A DNA stretch of 64,000 bases from JACRIM01 sp038042195 (GTDB lineage Bacteria; Planctomycetota; Phycisphaerae; UBA1845; UTPLA1), in contig JBBTET010000060.1 in the NCBI GenBank assembly GCA_038042195.1, positions 1-64,000 on the forward strand. The letters run 5' to 3'. Made by a program: the position numbers and the translations under genes. Under the pieces are notes generated by a model, which worked only from the letters and a program-made list of their open reading frames with translations, was not told where the DNA came from and searched no databases. Shown piece after piece: positions 18,820-27,549 of this stretch. The number at the start of each line of letters is the position of its first letter. Position 1 is the stretch's first letter.

Positions 18820-20955
18820 TCAGCTCTTTCCGCCGCCAAACTCGGTGAGCCATTGCTTGTTTTCAGCATCCAAGGCTCGGCCGGTTTGGAGGCGACCAAG
18901 AATGGTGCGCAGGTCGCTTCGCAGGGCGTCCTTATCGCCGGCAGCCTCCGTACCGATGGCATCCAGGAGCCTCTTGAGGGTCTTGGCAAACACGCCGTCC
19001 ATGTGGGGCGTCTTGGATTTCTTGGCGAGTTCCTTGCATCGCTCGTGTGCATCTCGCAGGGTCTTGACGGCGTCGGCGCGCTTTCCTTCAGCGATCTGCA
19101 GGTCGGCGTATTCCCACAACATACGGATCATCTCGACGGGTTCGAGGTCCTGGTATTTCTCAAAGACCTTCTTACTGTCATCGAGGGCGAATTTCGCAAG
19201 GTCCAGCTTCTTTTCGAGCAAATAGATACGCCCCATTTGCCGCAGGGCCACCGCATTGCCCTTGGATTCCGCGCCGAATTTACTCTCACTGATACGAAGA
19301 ATCTGGTCGCACATCTTCTCCGCAGCCTCAAGCTCGCCGCATTTTTCGAGGGCAAACGTCAAGGCCATCATCGGAGCGGCCGTTCGGCGATCCCCTTTAC
19401 CGTAAAGTTTCTCCGCCTGGTCGAAGGTCTTTTTTAGCACGTCTTTGGCGTCCTTGGATCGGCCGACCGTGACGAGCATGTTGCCGAGCATCTGCCCGCG
19501 AACGATCGCGCTGTCATCCGGACTGGATGGGTTGTCCCACGTGGCGGCTTCCTCGAGTATGGCGATTCCGCCGTCATACATGCGATAGGCCTCGTAAACG
19601 TCGGCGATCTGTCGAATCTCGGATGCCGCTCCCTTGGGATTGCCGATCTTCTTGACCTCTTTGGCCTTCTCGAAGGCGGATTTGAGCATCGCATCCGCCT
19701 CATCGCGACGGCCGGATTCAAAGAGGGCCACGCCGAGGCGCGTGATTCGGCTGACGACCATGGCGTCGATGGGTGCCGAGCGTGCTGCATCGTTGTCGAC
19801 GGCTTTCTTGAAGAGGTCGATCGCCTCATCCACCCGCCGGAGATTTTGCAAGGCGACTCCGAGGTTGACGGTCTCTGTGCTGGTGTATGTATGATCGGGA
19901 CCGAGGTGCTTTAGAAAGATGTCCAGGGCCTTTTGCCGCAGCGGTACCACCTGCTTCTCGATACCGAGTCGCGTATAAAGCCAGGCAAGGTTGCTGTAGG
20001 AAATACCGACGTCTTTCGAGTCGGCACCGGTGATCGCCTCCCGAATGACGAGGGCACGAATCTTGTTGTTCAAGGCTTCATAGTAGTCGCCGCGCATGGC
20101 GAGGATGGTCCCCAGATTGTCGCGCGCCTCAGCGGCATCCAGTGATTCACCCGTGGTCAGGCTGTAAATGCGGACGGCGGTTTGAAGCGAGGAGAGCGCG
20201 CGAGTGAGGTCACCCTTGTTGAAGAAGAGCCAGCCCTGCCGGTCGAGGATGCGGGCGAGCATGGGGTGATTTTTCCCATAGGCCTTTTCCGTGGATTCGA
20301 CACCGCGTTCGAGGGATTTTTCCGCTTCATCGAGTTGAGTAAGTTCCGTCTGGGAGGAGCCGATGACACGAAAACATTCGCCAAGTTCGTGATGGCCGCG
20401 ACCGAGGATGCGCTCCCGGATGCCGAGGGCTTTGTTGGCCTGAGTGATGGCGGCGGCGTATTCCTGTTTGTCGAAAAGGTCTTCTGATTTGTATTGGGCG
20501 CGGTCAGAGTCCGTGAGATCGTTCAATTCGTTGGGAGGCGAGGCGAGGTATCTCGCCAGGGATTTCTCGGCAGCGATGGCCGAAATTGTTTGGAAATGCC
20601 CCGCCTGGTAAAGAGCCATTCGGATGCGAAGGGCTTCGCGGGCATTTTTCAAAGCGCTTTGGTAGTCGCCCTTGCGTCGCTGTTCTCCCGATTCGTCCAT
20701 CAGCTTGACGGCCTTTTCAGCGTTCGCCTTTTGAGCTTCGGTCAACGGTTTGCCTTCAAACGTGTGTTGATCCTCGGCCTTGACGATCGGCTCCTTTCGC
20801 ACAGAGGCCAGGCTTTCCTCGAATGGTGGCCATTGGTTGACCGAACTGTCGGCTGGTTGGCTTGTTTGAGCGGTCAGGGATGGCGTGGCCGTGGCAAACG
20901 TGAGGCACACGAGGCACACGAGGAACCGTTGAAGCTGGGACCGATCATCGGGCAC
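18820..20955 (-). CDS. Exported kinesin-light-chain-like TPR protein
   Basis: 711 residues from the GTG at 20955, which is preceded by GGAG seven bases upstream; a GTG at 20997 lacks such a site. The N-terminus (FLVCLVCLTFATATPSLTAQ) is a signal peptide. About 50-690 consists of tandem 42-residue TPR units of the kinesin-light-chain type, for example RILGRGHHELGECFRVIGSS and KAYGKNHPMLARILDRQGWL, with the typical G-x-x-H-P/E-x-x-A pattern. No catalytic domain is attached. The repeats suggest a large protein-binding scaffold in the periplasm. It sits just upstream of the TMTC-like gene, and the two TPR-bearing products may meet at the membrane. The ligand is unknown. Confidence 0.8.
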   Translation of the reverse strand: MPDDRSQLQRFLVCLVCLTFATATPSLTAQTSQPADSSVNQWPPFEESLASVRKEPIVKAEDQHTFEGKPLTEAQKANAEKAVKLMDESGEQRRKGDYQSALKNAREALRIRMALYQAGHFQTISAIAAEKSLARYLASPPNELNDLTDSDRAQYKSEDLFDKQEYAAAITQANKALGIRERILGRGHHELGECFRVIGSSQTELTQLDEAEKSLERGVESTEKAYGKNHPMLARILDRQGWLFFNKGDLTRALSSLQTAVRIYSLTTGESLDAAEARDNLGTILAMRGDYYEALNNKIRALVIREAITGADSKDVGISYSNLAWLYTRLGIEKQVVPLRQKALDIFLKHLGPDHTYTSTETVNLGVALQNLRRVDEAIDLFKKAVDNDAARSAPIDAMVVSRITRLGVALFESGRRDEADAMLKSAFEKAKEVKKIGNPKGAASEIRQIADVYEAYRMYDGGIAILEEAATWDNPSSPDDSAIVRGQMLGNMLVTVGRSKDAKDVLKKTFDQAEKLYGKGDRRTAAPMMALTFALEKCGELEAAEKMCDQILRISESKFGAESKGNAVALRQMGRIYLLEKKLDLAKFALDDSKKVFEKYQDLEPVEMIRMLWEYADLQIAEGKRADAVKTLRDAHERCKELAKKSKTPHMDGVFAKTLKRLLDAIGTEAAGDKDALRSDLRTILGRLQTGRALDAENKQWLTEFGGGKS

Positions 20956-21021
20956 GGGAGATCTCCTGCGATAGCTGAAAGGTTGACGCCGGGGCACAGA
21001 GCTACGGCGGACATCGGCGCA

Positions 21022-21059
21022 ATAAAAAAGGGCCGCAAGTACTATCGTACTTGCGGCCC
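21022..21059 (-). terminator. Intrinsic terminator of the PEP-CTERM gene
   Basis: A perfect 13-bp stem, GGGCCGCAAGTAC (21030-21042) with GTACTTGCGGCCC (21047-21059), and a 4-nt loop. On the minus strand it is followed by a T run (21029-21024). It lies just after the stop codon of the PEP-CTERM gene. Confidence 0.9.
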
Positions 21060-21084
21060 CGTGGGTTCACAATGAGGGGGATTC

Positions 21085-21882
21085 TTACTTGCGGCGTCGC
21101 AAGAGAGCCACGGCACCGAGGCCCAAGAGGGCGAGGGTGGACGGCTCGGGGGTGACTTCGATGTTGAGGTTGTCAATGGAGAGACCGGCATCGTTGCCCT
21201 GATCGTTGACATCGGTCCAGCGGATAAAGAGGCTGGAACCTGGATTCAGGGTCGTGAGAATCATGCCAGCAATTGCGGCTTGATTGGCCGGTAGGTTGCC
21301 GTCCAGTAATCCGTTAGTAACTACTGGAGCAGGTCCAACAACGTCTAAACCAACGAGGGCATTCGCGGCACCGAGGTCCATGAGGTAATTGAGCGATGTC
21401 GCAGAGCCACCTGAAAGGCCCCAGCCAAAGGTAAGCGTATTCGGCGTGGCGGAGGCGGAAGTCGAAGACCGCCAGAACTCGGCGGTTGCACTGATAAAGA
21501 TTGAAGTGATGGCCACACCGGAGTTGTTGACAATCTCAACACCAAAGGTGGCAGCATTTGAGCCGGACCCAAGCGCGCCCAAGGCTCGCTCCGGGTCGCT
21601 GGTTGCGCCGTAGCTGTACAACGCACCACTGGTACCGGCGCCATTATTTGCGATGAGCTGCATGGCCGAGGCACCCGTGCCGGAGTTCTTGGCACCCTCC
21701 CAACCCAAGCCAATTGGGCTTTGCACACCGATGGTGGCGCTCAGTGCGGCAGTGCCGGTGCCAATCAGGCCGTCAAAGTTTTCACTGACGGGGGCCAAGC
21801 TGTTCAAGATGATCGACGCGCCGGCATTGGCGGTCGTCAACAACAGGGCTGTTAAAGCCAGACAAATTGATACGCGCTTCAT
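21085..21882 (-). CDS. PEP-CTERM sorting-domain protein
   Basis: 265 residues from the ATG at 21882, which has GGAGG eight bases upstream. The N-terminus (MKRVSICLALTALLLTTANA) is a clear signal peptide. The C-terminus is TPEPSTLALLGLGAVALLRRRK: a PEP motif, a hydrophobic helix and a basic tail, the sorting signal recognised by exosortase systems. The middle (about 25-235) is a Gly/Ala/Ser-rich predicted beta domain with no catalytic motif recognised; it contains SLFIRWTDVNDQGNDAGLSI, like many planctomycete secreted beta-sandwich proteins. It should be exported, cleaved at the sorting signal and placed at the surface or in the exopolymer. No exosortase gene is in the window. Promoter and terminator are both visible, so it is monocistronic. 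Confidence 0.88.
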   Translation of the reverse strand: MKRVSICLALTALLLTTANAGASIILNSLAPVSENFDGLIGTGTAALSATIGVQSPIGLGWEGAKNSGTGASAMQLIANNGAGTSGALYSYGATSDPERALGALGSGSNAATFGVEIVNNSGVAITSIFISATAEFWRSSTSASATPNTLTFGWGLSGGSATSLNYLMDLGAANALVGLDVVGPAPVVTNGLLDGNLPANQAAIAGMILTTLNPGSSLFIRWTDVNDQGNDAGLSIDNLNIEVTPEPSTLALLGLGAVALLRRRK

Positions 21883-21985
21883 TTTTCTTTCCTCCGCACG
21901 AATGACAACCGCACTCTCGCGGCGTCGTGGTGCAATATATTTCTTGGGGGAGACTTTCTCCCTCCTCCATTTACTACTGAATATC

Positions 21986-22015
21986 ATGATAACTGATTTG
22001 CCTGGGGCAAGTCAA
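21986..22015 (-). promoter_or_regulatory. Probable promoter of the PEP-CTERM gene
   Basis: On the minus strand: TTGACT (22015-22010), an 18-bp spacer and TATCAT (21991-21986). The leader to the start codon would be about 95 nt. Confidence 0.55.
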
Positions 22016-22188
22016 CCGGTTTGGGGCACATTACTCAAATCTTAATGGCCTTTTGCAGGCCGTTGGAACCCGCCAATCGTCGGTTGATTAGGTTGTTTTG
22101 TTGCCTCTAGCCTGTGAGTTTGGAGAATACATAGGGGGTGTAGGGACATGCATTTCGGCCCATAGCCGTTTGCTGGTATAAGGTTGTG

Positions 22189-24216
22189 ATGAGTCGGCAA
22201 TTAGGACTCCCCACGCAAGAAACCACCTCTGAGACGAGTTTCGGAGGGCCAAGACTGCTTTTTCCGCGGTGGATTAGCGTGGGTTTGGTAGGGGCCGTCG
22301 CGCTTTGCTATTGGAACTCGTGGAACGTCCCGTTCCTCTTCGACGATCACGCTGCCATTGTGGAGAACCCCTTTGTTCGCCGAATTTGGCCGATCTGGGA
22401 GGCGATGCAGGCCCCTCGAGAGACGACGGTGGCGGGGCGGCCCACTGTGAGCCTGTCACTGGCGCTCAGTTATGCCCTGAGCGGCGAACGCGTATGGGGA
22501 TTTCACCTCCTGAACATCCTGATCCATGCGGCGGCCGCGTGCCTGCTCTTTGGCATCCTGCGGCGCACGTTTGAGTCGTCGATCCTGGGGGTGCGATTCG
22601 GCGGAAACGCTAATGGTCTCGCGGCGACCATTGCTTTGATTTGGGCCGTGCATCCATTGCACACGATGTGTGTGACGTACATTGTTCAACGGGCCGAATC
22701 GCTAATGGGGTTGTGCTATCTGCTCACGTTGTATTCCGTGATACGCGGCCACGATTCGCAGCGTCCGCGACGATGGTGGTGTGTGGCGGCATTGGCTTGT
22801 TTGGCGGGGATGGGGTCGAAAGAAGTGATGGTGACCGCGCCCGTGGTCGTGTTGGTGTATGACGCGCTATTCCTGTCGGGTTCGTTTCGAGTCGCGTTTC
22901 AAAGGCGAGCCGCACTGTACATGGGCTTGGCGACATGTTGGATTCCGCTCGGGCTGTTGGTGGCTTCCTCACCGCGCCCGGAATCAGCGGGGATGTCACT
23001 TGAGTCGATTACCCCCTGGGAGTATTTGCGAACACAGCCGGAGGTGATTCTGCATTACGTCCGACTGGTCATCTGGCCGCGACCGCTGGTATTGGATTAT
23101 GAATGGACCATCGCGAGAGAGTGGCGGGCCATCGCATTGCCGGGAATGGTCGTGGTCGGATTGCTGGTCCTCACGGTTGGCGGCGTGATTCGCCGACGGC
23201 CGTGGGCGATGGCAGGGGTCTGGTTTTTCGGAGTTCTCGCGGCCTCGTCGAGCCTCGTGCCGATTGTCATTGTGGCGTCGGAGCATCGGATGTATCTGCC
23301 GTCAGCGGCGGTGATCAGTGTTGTCGTGCTCTTGGGACATTTGAGTATCCGACGCTTCGGGTCGGGCTTGGTTCGAATTCCCATGGTCATCACGGTTGTC
23401 GCTTCACTCTGTGTTACGACAATGGCCCGCAATCTTGACTATCAATCCGGCATCAACATGTGGAAAGATGTCATCGCCAAGCGGCCGGACAATGCACGTG
23501 CTCACAACAACTTGGGCGCAGCGCTGGAGGTCGTCGGCGATTTAAGCGGAGCGCTCCCACATGTTGAGAAGGCGGTTCAACTAAATCCGACCTTCTCGGA
23601 CGCGCGCTACAACCTCGGCTCGGTGCTGGGGAAACTCGGCCGCGTCGATGAGGCGATGGATCAGTTGAGGGAGTGTCTCCGCTTCCGTCCGCAGGAGGTG
23701 CGGGCCGAATACAACCTCGGATATGCGTATCAAGTGAAGGGCCGACTGGAAGATGCGATCGTGCACTATCGCAGGGCCGTGACGATCAAACCGTCGTATG
23801 AACTAGCCCGAAGTGGATTGGGAATCGCGCTTGCGTTGGTCGGTCAATTCAACGAAGCGGTGGGTGAATTGCGAACAGTCTTAGAGTTGGAACCGGATCG
23901 CGTCGCAGCGGTGAACACGTTGGCGTGGATTCTGGCGACGAATCCAAAGGACTCAATACGAAACGGCACTGAGGCCGTTCAACTGGCGGAGCGGGCCAAT
24001 CGATTGACGGGCGGGGCGAACAGCGGGGCGCTCGACACGCTGGCAGCGGCCTATGCGGAGGCTGGGCGATTCGCTGAAGCGGTGGAGGCAGGAGAAAGGG
24101 CTGCGAAGATTGCGGAGGCCGAGAAACAGGACGCAATGGCGAATGCAATTCGTGGGCGCGTCGAGCTGTATCGGCAATCGAAGCCGTTTCGGGATGCGCC
24201 GGTGCCGGGGAAGTAG
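22189..24216 (+). CDS. TMTC-like polytopic membrane protein with TPR tail
   Basis: 675 residues from the ATG at 22189; a GTG directly before it (22186) is an alternative. It has about nine to ten membrane helices in the first 410 residues, with an acidic pair in the first outer loop (FLFDDHAAIVENPF) and the conserved TMTC stretches AVHPLHTMCVTYIVQRAESL and GSKEVMVTAPVVVLVYDALF. About 425-660 holds six TPR units, including DNARAHNNLGAALEVVGDLS and EVRAEYNLGYAYQVKGRLED. It shares architecture with the minus-strand gene at 16913-18793 but the sequences have diverged. It is probably a GT-C-fold glycosyltransferase acting at the outer face of the membrane; the donor and acceptor are unknown. It stands alone on this strand and converges on a GT87-like gene. 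Confidence 0.8.
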   Translation: MSRQLGLPTQETTSETSFGGPRLLFPRWISVGLVGAVALCYWNSWNVPFLFDDHAAIVENPFVRRIWPIWEAMQAPRETTVAGRPTVSLSLALSYALSGERVWGFHLLNILIHAAAACLLFGILRRTFESSILGVRFGGNANGLAATIALIWAVHPLHTMCVTYIVQRAESLMGLCYLLTLYSVIRGHDSQRPRRWWCVAALACLAGMGSKEVMVTAPVVVLVYDALFLSGSFRVAFQRRAALYMGLATCWIPLGLLVASSPRPESAGMSLESITPWEYLRTQPEVILHYVRLVIWPRPLVLDYEWTIAREWRAIALPGMVVVGLLVLTVGGVIRRRPWAMAGVWFFGVLAASSSLVPIVIVASEHRMYLPSAAVISVVVLLGHLSIRRFGSGLVRIPMVITVVASLCVTTMARNLDYQSGINMWKDVIAKRPDNARAHNNLGAALEVVGDLSGALPHVEKAVQLNPTFSDARYNLGSVLGKLGRVDEAMDQLRECLRFRPQEVRAEYNLGYAYQVKGRLEDAIVHYRRAVTIKPSYELARSGLGIALALVGQFNEAVGELRTVLELEPDRVAAVNTLAWILATNPKDSIRNGTEAVQLAERANRLTGGANSGALDTLAAAYAEAGRFAEAVEAGERAAKIAEAEKQDAMANAIRGRVELYRQSKPFRDAPVPGK

Positions 24217-24277
24217 CGGCGAAGACGAGGCCCACGCGCCGGCACGTTTTTTTTTGCACAGGGCACATGACCGCTTG

Positions 24278-25678
24278 CTAACGCAGCGCGGCTCGTTGGG
24301 TCGCAACGAGCATCGCGGCCACCTGCGCTCCGCAGATGACCAGCCCCCAGCAGAAGAATCCACCGTCCAACATGCGGTCGGCAAGTCGGTCGCCGAGGAA
24401 TCCTTCGCCGCCCACCACGAGAAACGCGAACTGAAAGGTGAGTGCCGCGACGCACCAACCGCGAAAGCGATTCGACCACGGCTGACACGTCATCACATAC
24501 CACACGACGAGATAGACAATGGGCAGCGTCGTGGCGTGATGTTTCCACGTGCGTTCACCCATGAGCAGCATGGCGATGAGCACGAGGGCGAGTTCGAGCC
24601 ACGCCCGAATGTCGCCGCGGTTTGAGCTGCGCTTGCGACACAGCCACGCGAGCGAACCGAGCATGACCAGCGAGATGCAGGGACGAATGAGATTGCCGAG
24701 CGCCGTGACCGGTCGAGCCATGTCCTCCATGCCGATCTCCATGGCCTGATTGACCGACATGTGTTCGATGGTGAGCTGGCCCGCGTTGGAGAGGATGCGA
24801 AGCAGCGTGCCGTAGAGGGATTGATTGGCGATTTCGATGGTGGCCCAGCCGTGACGGGCGAAGGGTTCGGCGAGCATGTGATACCACGCCGTGAGCATCT
24901 CGATGTTTTTGGCGAAGCCGACGTATAGACCGGGGATGATGAAAACGACTATCGCAAGGCCCAGTGCCGAGCCGATGCAGACCTTCCACTGGCGTTTGTA
25001 AAGGAAGTAAACGAGCAATAGGGCCGGCGTGATCTTGGTGACAATGGCCAGCGCGACGAATAGTCCGGCAAGGAAATCGCGGTCTCGAAGGTAACACGTC
25101 CACGCCAACGCGACCCAGATCACCATGAAGATGTTCAGATTCGCATGTTGCAAGTCGGAGATGATCGGTCGAATCCCGAAGAGGCCGGCCATGAGCAGAA
25201 CGCCGAGTGGAACGCGGTGCCCCGACTGGATCATGGTGCGTAGTAGCAAGCCCATCGCGAGGACGAATCCGCCCGCTTTGAGTGCCGCCCACATGACACC
25301 CGATGCGGCGTAGCCCATCTTGTAGAACGGCACGAGGCACATCAACACAAACGGCGGCGTCGGAAACCAGTGTCCCTGCCCGTAAGGGGCGGCGCTGCCA
25401 TCGCTCAACGCGCCCGCCGTCGGCAGCCATCGCCCCAGCGCGGTCTGATGCCGCTCGCCGCCTTCGCGAAACGCGCTCTTGTCGATCTTGCGGATGCGCA
25501 CAGAGGCCTGAATGGATGGAATAATCAAGGCGGCCGCGAGGAGGATGGAGAGGATGATGGGGACGGTCTGGTTTTTGAAGAAGCGCGCATCGAGTCGTCC
25601 AAGAAGGGATTCTCGGTAGGCGTATGGAACGGCATTTCCCTCATGACCATAGTCGAGCGTCTTCGGCAGTACGTCCAT
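24278..25678 (-). CDS. GT87/DUF2029-like membrane glycosyltransferase
   Basis: 466 residues from the ATG at 25678; a start 17 codons upstream is possible. About eleven membrane helices. Typical DUF2029 features are seen: the first loop carrying a short Tyr/Gly/Pro segment (APYGQGHWFPTPPFVLMCL), a conserved Asp in the segment PIISDLQHANLNIFMVIWVA, and ALAIVTKITPALLLVYFLYK. The family contains polyprenyl-phosphomannose-dependent alpha-mannosyltransferases of Actinobacteria (GT87). Here it may add a sugar from a lipid donor to an envelope glycan, but the donor is not known. Together with the nearby UbiA-family gene, which resembles the enzyme making decaprenyl-phosphoribose, a lipid-linked sugar role is plausible. 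It converges on the TMTC-like gene and is divergent from the PilZ gene. Confidence 0.75.
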   Translation of the reverse strand: MDVLPKTLDYGHEGNAVPYAYRESLLGRLDARFFKNQTVPIILSILLAAALIIPSIQASVRIRKIDKSAFREGGERHQTALGRWLPTAGALSDGSAAPYGQGHWFPTPPFVLMCLVPFYKMGYAASGVMWAALKAGGFVLAMGLLLRTMIQSGHRVPLGVLLMAGLFGIRPIISDLQHANLNIFMVIWVALAWTCYLRDRDFLAGLFVALAIVTKITPALLLVYFLYKRQWKVCIGSALGLAIVVFIIPGLYVGFAKNIEMLTAWYHMLAEPFARHGWATIEIANQSLYGTLLRILSNAGQLTIEHMSVNQAMEIGMEDMARPVTALGNLIRPCISLVMLGSLAWLCRKRSSNRGDIRAWLELALVLIAMLLMGERTWKHHATTLPIVYLVVWYVMTCQPWSNRFRGWCVAALTFQFAFLVVGGEGFLGDRLADRMLDGGFFCWGLVICGAQVAAMLVATQRAALR

Positions 25679-25874
25679 CGCGGCGACTATAGCGAGTTCG
25701 TTTTGCGGCCGCGAGTACTCAAGCCACACTGTTATCGCTGCCAGTCAATAGTTCGTCCTTTAATCATGCAATTCATTCGTGTCTGTACTCAATTGTGTGA
25801 CCATCGCCGCATGGAGATTCGATAGTGGATTCGAGTGAAGTGAGCCGGTCGTCGCCGAACGGCAAGGGGGACTC

Positions 25875-26363
25875 ATGCTCGACGACGAACCGATTCCACT
25901 CGAAGAGTGTACGCTGACCTGGGCCGACATTGTGCCGGATCAGCGCGTGCTGGATGCGCCGATTGCCGAGTCGGGCGCGTACAAGCGGTCGCACGCTCGA
26001 CACGACTGCACCAGCTCCAGCATTTGCCTCACCATTGAGCATTCATCCGGAAAGGTCGAGCACGTCGAGTGTCCGGTGATGAACATGTCGACCGGTGGTT
26101 TCGCGATTTTGTTTGACGGCGCTTTGCGAAAAGGTACACGCGGTACCGTCTCCTACCGCTCGGCGATGGGCAAGCCTGTGCAAGTGGCATGTACAGTGCT
26201 TCACTGTGCGCCGGTGGAAGAGGGGCGTTTCAAGCTCGGCCTGAAGCTGGACCGTCCGCTGCGAATTGAGGAGGCCCGCCCCGCGCGAACCGGCCACGGC
26301 CGCGAGGTGTCGCCGGGGTTGAGGCCGAGGAAGTTGAAGGCTATGCCTGCGGCACAGGAATAG
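25875..26363 (+). CDS. PilZ-domain protein
   Basis: 162 residues. Likely a cyclic-di-GMP receptor in the cytoplasm. The two PilZ signature elements are present: RSHAR (residues 38-42, RxxxR) and NMSTGG (70-75, the [D/N]xSxxG motif), followed by beta strands (FAILFDG, GTVSYRSA, VACTVLHC, FKLGLKLD). The N-terminal 35 residues and the basic tail after about residue 130 are not conserved features I recognise. The start ATG is preceded by AAGGGGG. No motility or cellulose gene is adjacent, although a flagellar gene lies at the window's right end. The output is unknown. Confidence 0.85.
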   Translation: MLDDEPIPLEECTLTWADIVPDQRVLDAPIAESGAYKRSHARHDCTSSSICLTIEHSSGKVEHVECPVMNMSTGGFAILFDGALRKGTRGTVSYRSAMGKPVQVACTVLHCAPVEEGRFKLGLKLDRPLRIEEARPARTGHGREVSPGLRPRKLKAMPAAQE

Positions 26364-26471
26364 CCGCCCAACCTACTAGGCCTGTTTTAGCGTGACATTC
26401 GACCACTCGCTTTTGACCTTTCCCCATCGGCTCCGTAAGGTACGACCAACACCCGATCAGGAGCCTTCTCG

Positions 26472-27416
26472 TTGGTCCGTACCATTTTCGCCGCCATTCA
26501 GCTCACCCGACCGGCCCAGTGGGTGAAGAACGTGTTTGTGTTTGGCGCGCTCGTTTTCGGTGCCCGGCGCGCGGACCCCACGGCCATCGCTCAATCCTTC
26601 GCGGCCTTCTGCATCTTCTGCATGTTGGCGGGGGCCGTGTATGCGTTTAACGACTTGCTCGATTACAAAGAGGACGCCCTGCATCCGACCAAGCGGCGGC
26701 GGCCCGTGGCGAGCGGGGCGTTGTCACCGGGGTTGGCCGGGCTGATCTCGGTCTCGCTCGCGGCCATTGGTGTGTACGTCTCCTTCAAACTGCCACAGAG
26801 TTTCGCGCTGACGGCGATCAGCTATCTCCTTCTAAACCTTTTCTATTCGCTGTGGGGTAAGCACCGCGTCATCCTCGACGTGATCCTCATCGCCATCGGG
26901 TTCGTGATTCGGGCTTTGGCTGGCGCGGCGGCGATCAACGTAGAAGTGTCGGCGTGGCTGGTGGTCTGCACGTTTACACTGTGCCTGTTCCTGGGCTTCG
27001 GCAAACGCCGCTGCGAAATAGCCGTGATGGTGAACGGAGACAACGCCAAGGCCCATCGATCCACGTTGGCTCATTACACGCCGGACTTGTTGAACCAGTT
27101 GCTCTCGGTGACGGGCGGTGGGGCGGTAATCACGTTTCTTTTGTACACGCTCGATCCAACGACGCCGTCACCGCATTCGATGGTCTTCACGACGCCGCTC
27201 GTGTTCTTCGCCATCTTTCGCTATGCATTCGTGATCGAGCAGGGCCAACTGACCGGGCCGACGGATGTCCTTATCCGCGATCGACCGTTTCTCATTACGG
27301 CGATTTTGTGGACCCTGCTGACCGGTGGCCTGATCGCCTACGGACCGGCCGTGGAGAAATATCTGCCACGCCTGCGCTACCCTGGTATGCCGCCGACGAG
27401 TCATACGCAAAACTGA
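26472..27416 (+). CDS. UbiA-family prenyltransferase, DPPR-synthase-like
   Basis: 314 residues. Starts at TTG (26472) with AGGAG eight bases upstream. It has about nine membrane helices. The aspartate-rich motif is NDLLDYKEDALHPTKRRRP (Asn60, Asp61, Asp64, Asp68), and the N-terminus has RPAQWVKNVFVF, typical of the branch containing decaprenyl-phosphate phosphoribosyltransferase (actinobacterial arabinan precursor synthesis). The second acidic region of classical UbiA (DxxxD) is not clear, which also fits this branch. The likely reaction is transfer of phosphoribose from PRPP to a polyprenyl phosphate, giving a lipid-linked pentose. That is inference: quinone or haem prenylation remains possible. 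It converges on the large secreted protein with 133 bp between the stops. Confidence 0.82.
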   Translation: MVRTIFAAIQLTRPAQWVKNVFVFGALVFGARRADPTAIAQSFAAFCIFCMLAGAVYAFNDLLDYKEDALHPTKRRRPVASGALSPGLAGLISVSLAAIGVYVSFKLPQSFALTAISYLLLNLFYSLWGKHRVILDVILIAIGFVIRALAGAAAINVEVSAWLVVCTFTLCLFLGFGKRRCEIAVMVNGDNAKAHRSTLAHYTPDLLNQLLSVTGGGAVITFLLYTLDPTTPSPHSMVFTTPLVFFAIFRYAFVIEQGQLTGPTDVLIRDRPFLITAILWTLLTGGLIAYGPAVEKYLPRLRYPGMPPTSHTQN

Positions 27417-27549
27417 CTATCGCGATAGCGCGAGTTCGCCAATCAAAGGCGGTCCATGCTCCGCGCGCAAGGGCTGAGGGACGGTCGACCCAACGGGGAT
27501 AAGTCGGCCAACGATCCCCAGTCCCATTCACATCAATAGACTTTGCCAA

